A DNA stretch of 44,207 nucleotides, taken from the NCBI GenBank assembly GCA_012840345.1, contig DULO01000093.1:65788-109994 (forward strand), in the 5' to 3' direction. A program made the translations under genes and the position numbers. This DNA is from Candidatus Fermentithermobacillaceae bacterium. Its GTDB lineage: Bacteria > Bacillota > Sulfobacillia > Fermentithermobacillales > Fermentithermobacillaceae. Below the pieces are notes generated by a model. That model saw nothing but the letters and a program-made list of their open reading frames with translations. It did no database searches and was not told the origin of the DNA. The stretch's first letter is position 1. Every line of letters begins with the position of its first letter. Positions 1 through 7,727 of this stretch are shown here, in pieces.

Positions 1-2397
1 GCGTCCATCGCCACGCACGCCAAGATTGAGGAGATGCTGGCCGAAGAGGGCACCAGCCGCTGGGAGCTGGGACGGGAGAAGTTCCTGGAAAGAGCTTGGG
101 AGTGGCGCGACAAGTACGGCCACATCATAACCGACCAGCTGAAAGCGCTGGGCTCTTCGTGCGACTGGTCCCGCGAGCGCTTCACCATGGACGAGGGCTG
201 CTCCAGGGCGGTCACCGAGGTCTTCGTCAACCTGTACGAGAAAGGCCTCATCTACAAGGGCAACTACATGGTGAACTTCTGCCCCGGATGCCACACGGTT
301 ATCTCGGACATAGAAGTGGAACATGAGGAAGCGCCATCATCGCTCTGGTACATCAGGTACCCCATCGAAGGCGCGGAGGGAGAGTACATCCAAGTAGCCA
401 CAACCCGTCCCGAAACGATGTTGGGCGACACAGGTATCGCGGTGAGCCCGAAGGATCCCCGTTACAAGGACTTCATCGGCAAGTACGCTATCCTGCCGCT
501 GGTCGGCCGGCGGATCCCCATATTCGCGGACGACCACGTCGATCCCCAGTTCGGAACCGGCGCGGTGAAGGTCACTCCGGCCCACGATCCCGACGACTTC
601 GAGATGGGCCAGACCCACAACCTGGAGTTCGTGAGCGTCATCGACACTCACGGAAAGATGACTCCCATCACGGGCAAATACGCCGGCATGGACAGGTATG
701 AGTGCCGTAAAGCGGTCGTCAAAGACCTGGAAGAGGGCGGCTACTTGGTCAAGATCGAGCCCTATAACCTGTCGGTGGGACACTGCCACCGCTGCGGCGA
801 GATCGTTGAGCCCCTGATTTCAGAGCAGTGGTTCGTCAAGATGAAACCCTTGGCCGAACCGGCCATCGAGGTCGTCAAGAACGGGACCATCAGATTCGTC
901 CCGGAGAGGTTCACCAAGGTGTACCTCAACTGGATGGAAAACGTCCGCGACTGGTGCATTTCCCGCCAGCTGTGGTGGGGCCACCGCATACCGGCCTGGT
1001 ACTGCCAGGACTGCGGCAAGATGATCGTGTCTAGGGAGACCCCGACTTCCTGCCCTGACTGCGGAGGCAGCCTGAAGCAAGATGAGGACGTTCTGGACAC
1101 CTGGTTCTCGTCGGCGCTGTGGCCTTTCTCAACCCTGGGATGGCCTGACGAGACTGAGGACCTCAAGTACTTCTTCCCCACTGACGTCCTGGTCACGGGC
1201 TACGACATCATCTTCTTCTGGGTCGCCAGGATGATCTTCTCATCCATGGAACAGATGAAGAAGGAACCGTTCCACCACGTGGTCATCCACGGAATGGTCA
1301 GGGACGGGCTAGGCCGGAAGATGTCCAAGAGCTTGGGCAACGGGATCGACCCGCTTGAGGTGGTCGAGAAATTCGGAGCCGACGCGCTCAGGTTGGCCCT
1401 TAGCATCGGGACGGCCATGGGCAACGATATGCGGCTCTACGACGAGAAACTTGAGGGCGCCCGCAACTTCTGCAACAAGCTGTGGAACGCCGCCCGGTAC
1501 TGCCTGGCGAACCTTGAAGGCCTGGATACTACCAAGCCCGTGCGGCCCAAGCAGGCATCGGGAAGGTGGATACTGTCTAGGCTGGAGCGCACCATCGAGA
1601 CGGTCAAGGGAGCCATGGACCGCTATGAGCCCGCCGAAGCCATCGGAGCCATCATGGATTTCGTCTGGGACGAGTTCTGCGACTGGTACATCGAAATCTC
1701 CAAGCAGGAACTGGCTGATCCCGAACTGGCCGGTGAGACTAAGCAGGTCTTGTGGGCTGTGCTCAAGGATATCCTGGCCCTCCTGCATCCCTTTACGCCG
1801 TTCGTAACCGAGGAGTTGTGGGACCACCTCCCTGGAAGAGCGGACGGCCCACAGGGAAGCCTGATCGTGGCCCCGTACCCCGCCCCGGGCAAGCATCCCA
1901 TAGACCAGGAAGCCGAGAGCATAATCGGGTCCCTCATCGACGCGACGAAAGCGATTCGCAATATGAGGGCCGAAGTGAACATCCCGACCGGAAAGAAGAC
2001 ACGGGTGGTCATCGCCGCGGATAAGCCGGAGGATTGGCGGTGGGCGACCAAGTACCTTGAGCGCCTGGCTTGGGCCGAACCCGTGGACATTGTCGAGCGT
2101 GCCAAAGGAGCGGAAGAAGCGCGTCAAGCCCTGACCAGCGTGGTAACGGGCGCCGACATCTATCTCCCGCTTCAAGGCGTAATCGACCTGGATAAGGAGA
2201 TTGCCAGGCTGGAAAGGGCGATCCAAGACGTCGCCAAGGACCTGGAGAGAACTGAGGCCCGGCTTGAGAATCAGGAGTTCCTGGCCAAAGCACCGCAGGA
2301 AATTGTCGACGCGCAGCGAAAGAGGTTCCTTGAGAGCAAGGAAAAACTCGAAGCGTTGGAAAAGAGAGCGGAGACGCTTAGGCGCGCCAGGTCCTGA
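1..2397 (+). CDS. valS: Valine--tRNA ligase (ValRS), 5'-truncated by window edge
   Basis: Class I aminoacyl-tRNA synthetase that charges tRNA-Val in the cytoplasm. The frame is open from base 1 and reads 798 residues to TGA. The ATG at 34 is internal; the N-terminal part with the HIGH signature lies outside the window. Visible parts in order: the CP1 editing domain with TTRPETMLGDT and the GTGAVKVTPAHD segment that hydrolyses mischarged Thr-tRNA; CxxC zinc-type knuckles (CHRCGE, CQDCGK, CPDCGG); DTWFSSALWPFSTLGWP; KMSKS at 1318-1332; the anticodon-binding helical domain; and a C-terminal coiled-coil arm of about 65 residues. It is co-directional with folC, with a hairpin in the 114-bp gap. 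The family assignment is secure. Confidence 0.97.
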   Translation, partial: ASIATHAKIEEMLAEEGTSRWELGREKFLERAWEWRDKYGHIITDQLKALGSSCDWSRERFTMDEGCSRAVTEVFVNLYEKGLIYKGNYMVNFCPGCHTVISDIEVEHEEAPSSLWYIRYPIEGAEGEYIQVATTRPETMLGDTGIAVSPKDPRYKDFIGKYAILPLVGRRIPIFADDHVDPQFGTGAVKVTPAHDPDDFEMGQTHNLEFVSVIDTHGKMTPITGKYAGMDRYECRKAVVKDLEEGGYLVKIEPYNLSVGHCHRCGEIVEPLISEQWFVKMKPLAEPAIEVVKNGTIRFVPERFTKVYLNWMENVRDWCISRQLWWGHRIPAWYCQDCGKMIVSRETPTSCPDCGGSLKQDEDVLDTWFSSALWPFSTLGWPDETEDLKYFFPTDVLVTGYDIIFFWVARMIFSSMEQMKKEPFHHVVIHGMVRDGLGRKMSKSLGNGIDPLEVVEKFGADALRLALSIGTAMGNDMRLYDEKLEGARNFCNKLWNAARYCLANLEGLDTTKPVRPKQASGRWILSRLERTIETVKGAMDRYEPAEAIGAIMDFVWDEFCDWYIEISKQELADPELAGETKQVLWAVLKDILALLHPFTPFVTEELWDHLPGRADGPQGSLIVAPYPAPGKHPIDQEAESIIGSLIDATKAIRNMRAEVNIPTGKKTRVVIAADKPEDWRWATKYLERLAWAEPVDIVERAKGAEEARQALTSVVTGADIYLPLQGVIDLDKEIARLERAIQDVAKDLERTEARLENQEFLAKAPQEIVDAQRKRFLESKEKLEALEKRAETLRRARS

Positions 2398-2447
2398 GCC
2401 GGCCGGCCGGACCGGATCGAGTCAACAAGCGATGGGGCGGCCGGAGT

Positions 2448-2483
2448 GCCGCCTTCGGGGCGGCTTAGATGCCGCCCCTTTCT
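2448..2483 (+). terminator. Two overlapping hairpins between valS and folC (terminator/attenuator candidate)
   Basis: GGGGCGGC (2457-2464), loop TTAGAT, GCCGCCCC (2471-2478), then TTTCT: a perfect 8-bp stem followed by a short T-run. The same GGCGGC (2459-2464) can instead pair with GCCGCC at 2448-2453 around a TTCGG loop, so the two hairpins exclude each other. The layout suits a terminator or read-through control after valS. The T-run is short, so termination may be partial. Confidence 0.55.
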
Positions 2484-2511
2484 AATAGCCTGGAGGAAGG
2501 TTGAAAACCCT

Positions 2512-3888
2512 ATGGACCGTTTGACCGGCACCACGTACACCGACACAGCATACGAAGAGGCTCTTTCTTGGATTCACTCTACCCTAAGGTTCGGGTCCAG
2601 ACTCGGCTTGGAACGAGTCCGCACGCTGCTGGAGCTTTTGGGCAATCCCCAGGACAAGAGCAAGCACATACATGTGGCCGGGACCAACGGCAAAGGTTCT
2701 GTCACGGCCATGATAGCCTCGGCCCTTAGAACCTGCGGGTACCGTACGGGCATGTACATCTCCCCCTACTTGGAGGAGTTTCGCGAGCGCATAACGCTAA
2801 ACGGGCACAAAATCCCGAAGAAAGACCTGACGGCCCTGGTAGCGGAAGTACGTCAGATAGTGGAGTCCCTGACCGAATCCGAAGGCGAACACCCCACCGA
2901 GTTCGAGATAATCACGGCTCTCGCGTTTTTGTACTACGCCAGGGAGCGCTGCGATTACGTGGCCCTGGAAGTGGGTTTGGGAGGACGCTTTGACGCCACC
3001 AACGTCGTTACCCCCCAGGTCTCCGTCATCACGACCATATCCCTGGACCATACGGACCGCCTGGGAGATACGGTCGGAAAGATAGCCTTTGAGAAAGCGG
3101 GCATCATCAAGCCCGGCGTGCCGGTGGTCACCGGAGCGGTCACAGATGAAGCCCTGGCCGTCATCTCGGAAAGAGCGCGCGAGCTCGGTTCCCCCCTGTT
3201 TACCGTCGGAACGTCAGGAACCCATGTCACCTGGGAGGAAGTATCCAGCACGGCAGACGGGCAAGTGGTGAACATCAACGGTCCTTGGTTCCAATACAAG
3301 AATCTGCGGGTTCCCCTCCTGGGGAGGCACCAGCAACAGAACGCGGCGATAGCCGTGACAGCGCTGGAGGTGGCCGAAAGGCACCCGGCTGCCGGCGCGA
3401 AAGGCCCCAACCTGGACCGCCACGCCGTCGCCGCGGGGATAACGCGGACCGTCTGGCCCGGCCGGATGGAGGTAATGTCCCGGAACCCCTTCATAATCAT
3501 TGACGGCGCCCACAACCCCGCGGGCGCCCTCGCGCTCAAAGACGCCATGTCGGTAGTGCCCCGCAAGAAGCTTATCTGCGTCTACGGGATCCTCGGCGAC
3601 AAGTCTTTCGAGGAAGCCACCTCTTATATAGCTCCCATGTGCGACGAGATGATCCTCACCCTGCCCGACACCCCCAGGGCCTTGGACCTGGGCCGTCTCA
3701 AGAGTGAGGTAGAAAAGTACGTCTCTCAGGTCAGAGTCGAACCTGATCTCCGGAAAGCGTTTGATCTGGCTTTGGAACGAACCGGCCCTGAAGATGCCTT
3801 GCTGGCGTGTGGCTCTTTGTATTTAGTTGGGCCTTTGCGAACCCATATCCGAAGGAGGCTTGGCATGACCGGCCCTTGTACGGAATAA
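2512..3888 (+). CDS. folC: Bifunctional folylpolyglutamate synthase/dihydrofolate synthase
   Basis: ATP-dependent Mur-ligase-family enzyme that adds glutamate to dihydropteroate and extends the gamma-glutamyl tail of folates in the cytosol. The product is 458 residues, normal for the family. The ATP-binding loop HVAGTNGKGSVTAM lies near residue 50. The central domain has EVGLGGRFDATNVV and ITTISLDHTDRLG, with the metal/ATP-binding His. The C-terminal Mur-ligase domain carries IDGAHNPAGALAL. The start is ATG 2512, preceded by TGGAGGAAGG at about 2490-2499; an in-frame upstream ATG at 2446 lies in the valS-folC hairpin region and is unlikely. It is followed closely by a SPOR-domain gene, an order familiar from Clostridia. 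Confidence 0.95.
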   Translation: MDRLTGTTYTDTAYEEALSWIHSTLRFGSRLGLERVRTLLELLGNPQDKSKHIHVAGTNGKGSVTAMIASALRTCGYRTGMYISPYLEEFRERITLNGHKIPKKDLTALVAEVRQIVESLTESEGEHPTEFEIITALAFLYYARERCDYVALEVGLGGRFDATNVVTPQVSVITTISLDHTDRLGDTVGKIAFEKAGIIKPGVPVVTGAVTDEALAVISERARELGSPLFTVGTSGTHVTWEEVSSTADGQVVNINGPWFQYKNLRVPLLGRHQQQNAAIAVTALEVAERHPAAGAKGPNLDRHAVAAGITRTVWPGRMEVMSRNPFIIIDGAHNPAGALALKDAMSVVPRKKLICVYGILGDKSFEEATSYIAPMCDEMILTLPDTPRALDLGRLKSEVEKYVSQVRVEPDLRKAFDLALERTGPEDALLACGSLYLVGPLRTHIRRRLGMTGPCTE

Positions 3889-3967
3889 GGATTGGCGATA
3901 TGGAAAAATCCATCTCTGTCGGACAAGGGACATGGGTCAAACCATCATCTGAGGAGGTGTGCATTCG

Positions 3968-4807
3968 ATGCGGAGAACCCGTCTGGGCAAAGCCCGGGCC
4001 ATCTCGAGCAAACTGGTCTTCGTCCTCATTGCTCTGGCCTTCGTGGGTTCAGGCTATCTAATCGGGAGGTACTTCCTCTCAGCTTTGTTCCAGGATAAGC
4101 CTGGAAACGGAGAACCTGTCTCGGGACAGCCCCAAGGCGGAGAACAGACAACAGCGACGGTTCAGATCGCCACCGACGCTCGCACCCTGTACCGGGTACA
4201 GATCGGGGCCTTTTCGAGCCGGGAGAACGCCGACAAGGCGGTTGAGACGGCCGGGCAAAAAGGCGTTGGCGCGGCTGTGATGAGTCCGGACCCGCTCTAC
4301 AAAGTGTACTGCGGTATCGCCGGCTCCAAGACTGTCGCGGAGACGATCGCGTCCAATGTCCAGCCGAAGCTGGCCGGAAGCGTCATCGGGAAGGATGACA
4401 AGCCGTACGTGGGCACCCTTGACGTTCCGTCGATCAGCTTCAGCATCACAGGTACCAAGGCCCAAGTAGAGGCGATCAAAGCAGCTTTCGACCGTGCCAA
4501 TGACGCCGTCGACTCTTTGGTCCAGTTCTGGGATGCCCAGTCTTCAGGGCAAGCCGGTACCGTGTCGCTGGCCACCATCAGGACGGACATAGGGTCGGCA
4601 AAGAACGCTCTGACCGCGTTCACTCCTGACGCAGCTCTAACAAATGCGTACAGTTCCGCTCTGAGGCTAATCACGGCCGTGGAGGACGCTGTCGCGGCCG
4701 CTGAAGCGAGCGTGGGCGGAGACAGCCAGAAGGGCGTTTCGGGCGTGCAGAGCTTCATAGCCTGCGTGGACAGCTTCGTGCAGGAGGTAAAGAACGCGGC
4801 CCCTTGA
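3968..4807 (+). CDS. SPOR-domain membrane-anchored protein
   Basis: The product is 279 residues. An N-terminal basic stretch is followed by one transmembrane helix (about residues 16-38, FVLIALAFVGSGYLIG), so the rest should lie outside the membrane. A SPOR domain at about residues 74-145 begins LYRVQIGAFSSRENADKAV; SPOR domains bind glycan strands lacking stem peptides at division or sporulation septa. The C-terminal part is Ala/Ser-rich, predicted helical, and not recognised. The ATG at 3968 is chosen because GGAGG at 3953-3957 is correctly spaced; the GTG at 3959 would overlap it. It sits 79 bp after folC and probably shares its transcript. The precise role is unknown. Confidence 0.85.
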   Translation: MRRTRLGKARAISSKLVFVLIALAFVGSGYLIGRYFLSALFQDKPGNGEPVSGQPQGGEQTTATVQIATDARTLYRVQIGAFSSRENADKAVETAGQKGVGAAVMSPDPLYKVYCGIAGSKTVAETIASNVQPKLAGSVIGKDDKPYVGTLDVPSISFSITGTKAQVEAIKAAFDRANDAVDSLVQFWDAQSSGQAGTVSLATIRTDIGSAKNALTAFTPDAALTNAYSSALRLITAVEDAVAAAEASVGGDSQKGVSGVQSFIACVDSFVQEVKNAAP

Positions 4808-4843
4808 TGGAGGCTCGTCTGGCAAACCGGGGCGTCACGGATC

Positions 4844-4876
4844 CCGGATGTTGACATCGCCGGTGTTAACATCCGG
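4844..4876 (+). terminator. Strong hairpin after the SPOR gene
   Basis: CCGGATGTT-G-ACA (4844-4856) pairs with TGT-T-AACATCCGG (4864-4876): 13 pairs including one G-T, with a 7-nt loop, followed by the moderately T-rich ATATTTACTT. It is a plausible terminator for the folC-SPOR transcript. A TTGACA sits inside the stem, so a promoter or operator role is also possible. Confidence 0.5.
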
Positions 4877-4964
4877 ATATTTACTTGTACTTGAGAATAT
4901 TGACGTGTGCATGTCAACGGAGCGGTAATCAGATACGCCGCGCGTCAACACACTGAGACGTCAA
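4851..4964. promoter_or_regulatory. Cluster of TTGAC/GTCAA half-sites upstream of rpsT
   Basis: Within 114 bp there are two TTGAC motifs (4851, 4900) and three GTCAA motifs (4913, 4944, 4960). The pair at 4900-4917 forms an inverted repeat TTGAC-N8-GTCAA. The motif resembles both a -35 box and regulator half-sites. No -10 box with good spacing could be chosen with confidence, so the rpsT promoter is not assigned. The rest of the 4808-5033 gap shows no gene. Confidence 0.3.
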
Positions 4965-5033
4965 TTGTTGCACTGGCGGAAGACTTGATGTTAATATTCA
5001 TTGGTACGAGATGTCTTGGTGGAGGTGCCGTTG

Positions 5034-5285
5034 TTGGCCAATATAAAGTCCAGTGAAAAAGACATAATCAGGTCAGAGATGCGCAGGCGGCGCAATGTCG
5101 CGGTGCGTTCTACTGTTCGAACTTACATTAGGCGCTTCAGAGAAGCGGTGGCTTCCAAGGATGAGGCCAAGATGCAGGCCGCGTATAAGGAAGCTCAGTC
5201 CGTAATCGACAAGGCTGTAAACAAGGGAGTACTGAAGGCCAATACCGGCGCAAGGTACAAGTCCAGGCTAGCGTCTTTGCTCTAG
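5034..5285 (+). CDS. rpsT: 30S ribosomal protein S20
   Basis: Small-subunit protein that binds the 5' domain of 16S rRNA. The product is 83 residues beginning (M)ANIKSSEKDIIRSEMRRRRN and ending KSRLASLL, a full-length S20 with its very basic helical-bundle composition. The start is TTG 5034, placed by GGAGGT at 5021-5026 and by the conserved (M)ANIKS N-terminus. An open frame continues upstream to 5001 but adds residues absent from S20. The gene converges on holA with only about 20 bp between stops. The holA/rpsT neighbourhood is common in Bacillota. Confidence 0.95.
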   Translation: MANIKSSEKDIIRSEMRRRRNVAVRSTVRTYIRRFREAVASKDEAKMQAAYKEAQSVIDKAVNKGVLKANTGARYKSRLASLL

Positions 5286-5304
5286 CGGCATAGGCTTCAA
5301 AGAA

Positions 5305-6315
5305 TTACCTGATCTCGCTTAGCGCGACCAGAAGGTTCTCGAGGCCCATGTCAGGGTCCATGCGCCCTCTCTTGATGGACTCATCCAGTTGTAGCATTAG
5401 GTACATGGCGGTCTCCATCTGCGCGAAGGTCCATCGTTCAGACTGCTGAAGAGCTTTCTTGGCTGAGTAAGGATGAACCCCTAGAGCTTTTCCCAAAGAG
5501 CTCTGGGGGATTCCTTTTTGCGTTTGTTCTTTTGCCCGCCACATGAGGCCGAAGTGGTTGGCTATCATGGACAGGAGCATGACAGGGTTGGCCCCTCTGG
5601 ACTTTAAGTCCCGCATCTCCAGCAGGGACCTCGCGGCGTTCTTCCCCGCCACCGCGTCGATGAAGTTGAAAGGCGTCTTCTCCGGGTCCTCCGACACGCA
5701 AGCGGCCACGGCTTCGGCCGTAATGAAACGCGCCGACTGGCGCCGGGATGCGTCTTCCCCCGCCGCGTAGAGGCACAGTTTTTCCGCCTCGGCCTCCAGT
5801 CTGTCCAGGCTTCTTCCGGTCAGCAAGATAAGCCTGTCCAGGGCATCCTTGGTGATCCTGAAACCGCGTTTCTTGAGCATGTCTTCCACAAACTCGGACG
5901 CTTCCTGAAAACTGGGGATGGCTGATTCCAAGACCCGGCCGCCCATCTTCCGCCATGTTTCCAGGAAATTCCTGGGGGCGGGGTTGTCTTTGACGGGACA
6001 AGACAGGACAAGACAGTTGCCCGGGCTTATCGAGGTTGGGGCCTGCGCCTCTTTGGAGGCGAACAAGGCTTGCGCGTCGCGGACGACCCAAAGCCGGGGC
6101 CCGAAGAAAGAGGGCTGCATCAAGAGTTCGCGGATGGTCTCCCAGTCGGTCTCGTCCCCCGCGGTAGTCTCCTTTTCGCCGCCGAACGCCTTCGCCAGGG
6201 CGTCTATCACCTTCCGGTGCCAGTACATCTCTTCGCCAAAGATGAGATAACCGGGCGCGGTCTCGCCCTGAACCGGACCTTTGCCTGCTAGAACCGTCTT
6301 GGCAGCGTCGGCCAT
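5305..6315 (-). CDS. holA: DNA polymerase III subunit delta
   Basis: Clamp-loader subunit that opens the beta sliding clamp during replication. The product is 336 residues, the usual length. The N-terminal region reads GYLIFGEEMYWHRKVIDAL, corresponding to the family's Y-L-x-G-E-E-x-h motif. The middle contains ALDRLILLTGRSLDRLEAEAEKLCLYA and the C-terminus AKKALQQSERWTFAQM...DMGLENLLVALS, both typical of delta. The start is ATG 6315 with GGAGGG about 5 nt upstream. It lies downstream of comEC on the same strand, with a VanW-type gene between them. Family assignment is firm despite the usual low sequence conservation of delta. Confidence 0.93.
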   Translation of the reverse strand: MADAAKTVLAGKGPVQGETAPGYLIFGEEMYWHRKVIDALAKAFGGEKETTAGDETDWETIRELLMQPSFFGPRLWVVRDAQALFASKEAQAPTSISPGNCLVLSCPVKDNPAPRNFLETWRKMGGRVLESAIPSFQEASEFVEDMLKKRGFRITKDALDRLILLTGRSLDRLEAEAEKLCLYAAGEDASRRQSARFITAEAVAACVSEDPEKTPFNFIDAVAGKNAARSLLEMRDLKSRGANPVMLLSMIANHFGLMWRAKEQTQKGIPQSSLGKALGVHPYSAKKALQQSERWTFAQMETAMYLMLQLDESIKRGRMDPDMGLENLLVALSEIR

Positions 6316-6372
6316 CTTGCCCTCCTTGTCTCCCCTCTTCCGGCAATCAGAAACGCGGCGCGTCGCCTAAAG

Positions 6373-6410
6373 CGCGCGGTCTCGGTTCTCTGCGTAATCT
6401 AGGCCGCGCG
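6373..6410 (-). other. Inverted repeat between the VanW gene and holA
   Basis: CGCGCGG (6373-6379) and CCGCGCG (6404-6410) form a perfect 7-bp stem with a 24-nt loop. No T-run follows on the minus strand. It may be a weak intercistronic structure. Confidence 0.25.
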
Positions 6411-6432
6411 GCGGGCAACGAGATGTACTCGC

Positions 6433-7659
6433 TTACTTAGGATCTGGATAGCTGGGCTGGTACAGCGAACGGACCACCAGGGTGCGCTTGACCTCCACCC
6501 CGTCTTTTTTCTCCACTCTCCACGTCTCCACGAGGAGACCCGGGTTCTTCCCTTCGGCCGGATACTCGGCAATTATCTTCGGTTCAAGGTGGAAAGTGCT
6601 CTCCAGCTCTCCTCCGAAGACCCTTACGGTCACCTGTCCGTCTTCTACCCAACTCCCAAACACGATGGGCTTGTCGGTGTTGTTCCTTATCTTGAGGTCC
6701 AGGTAGTTCCAGGCTACGGCGGCGTCGAGCCCGGGAGGGACATACGATACGGGGATCCCGTGGGCGTGGATCTCAGGGAAAATCAGGCCCGCTTGCCCCG
6801 CGGCGTTGAACAAGGTCGTGGTAACTTGGCAGATGCCGCCTGCCAGGCCGGGCTCAAGGTGGTCTCCCACGACCACCATCGCCCACCGATAACCCTTGGC
6901 TTCCGTTCTCTCGCCCGCGTCGGCATTGAAGCTGTAGGTCTGACCGGGCATCAGGACCTCGCCGTGCACAGCGTCGGAAGCGAGCTTCAGGTTCACGTTG
7001 CGGTCAGTGTCCGTTATGTCGTAAGGGGTGGAAAACTCACCGATCAAGGTCAGCTCGGGAAGCGGTTCACTTTCAACCGGGAGCAGGCTAACGTAAGGCA
7101 CCTGGATCTCCGAACCGTGTATGGTGGACAGCGCTGTCCTTACATCCTCAGGCGTCACTATCTGTCCCGCGATGGGCTCAAGGATCACAAGGTCTCTCCC
7201 ATCAAAACCGTACCTAGCGGGCATGCTGGACCTGGACAACTCATCCGCTATCTTCCGCAGCACTTTATCCAAGTCAGCCGCCCGGGATTCTGCCTGCGCG
7301 GCCAACTCTTCCTTGTCTCCCTTGGTCAAGAAGGACGCGGGAATGAGAGGAAACTTGGAGGCAATGTGCGTGCTGATCTGGGAAAGCATGCCGGACCGGT
7401 CAAGCACCAGCTCAAGTTCGCTTTGCGGCACTTCTACGGAAAGGTCGCCGGCCACAAAGACAATGGGGTTTTGCTCAATTTCCTCGATCCGTTGCATGAC
7501 AGTACGCTGGGCATCCTCGGGGGAAAGCCCCGCCAGGGGCACTCCCAGAGCCCAGACATTGCCCCCCACTATCTCCCGCCGCCCGCAGGCAGCCAACAAA
7601 ACGGCCAGCGTCAAACAGAGAACGACCAGTACCATTACTCGGTGCTTGTCCAATTTCAT
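6433..7659 (-). CDS. VanW family lipoprotein with peptidoglycan-binding-like N-domain
   Basis: The product is 408 residues. The N-terminus is a lipoprotein signal with a lipobox ending LLAACG, so the protein is probably anchored on the outer face of the cytoplasmic membrane. Residues of about 35-200 resemble the putative peptidoglycan-binding region that often precedes VanW domains. The VanW domain follows, with FSTPYDITDTDRNVNLKLA, GQTYSFN and GGICQVTTTLFNAAGQAGL. The function of VanW is not settled; it is linked to cell-envelope and glycopeptide-resistance clusters. The start is ATG 7659 with GGAGG about 9 nt upstream. It lies between comEC and holA on the same strand. Confidence 0.88.
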   Translation of the reverse strand: MKLDKHRVMVLVVLCLTLAVLLAACGRREIVGGNVWALGVPLAGLSPEDAQRTVMQRIEEIEQNPIVFVAGDLSVEVPQSELELVLDRSGMLSQISTHIASKFPLIPASFLTKGDKEELAAQAESRAADLDKVLRKIADELSRSSMPARYGFDGRDLVILEPIAGQIVTPEDVRTALSTIHGSEIQVPYVSLLPVESEPLPELTLIGEFSTPYDITDTDRNVNLKLASDAVHGEVLMPGQTYSFNADAGERTEAKGYRWAMVVVGDHLEPGLAGGICQVTTTLFNAAGQAGLIFPEIHAHGIPVSYVPPGLDAAVAWNYLDLKIRNNTDKPIVFGSWVEDGQVTVRVFGGELESTFHLEPKIIAEYPAEGKNPGLLVETWRVEKKDGVEVKRTLVVRSLYQPSYPDPK

Positions 7660-7727
7660 CCTATCCAGCCTCCAGTCTCGTTCTCATCCCGATTTTACCC
7701 CATTGGAGCACCGCCTGTCCCACTCAC

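Noticed and set aside
1309-2226. Minus-strand 305-codon open frame
   Set aside because: Antisense shadow of valS; no recognisable domain.
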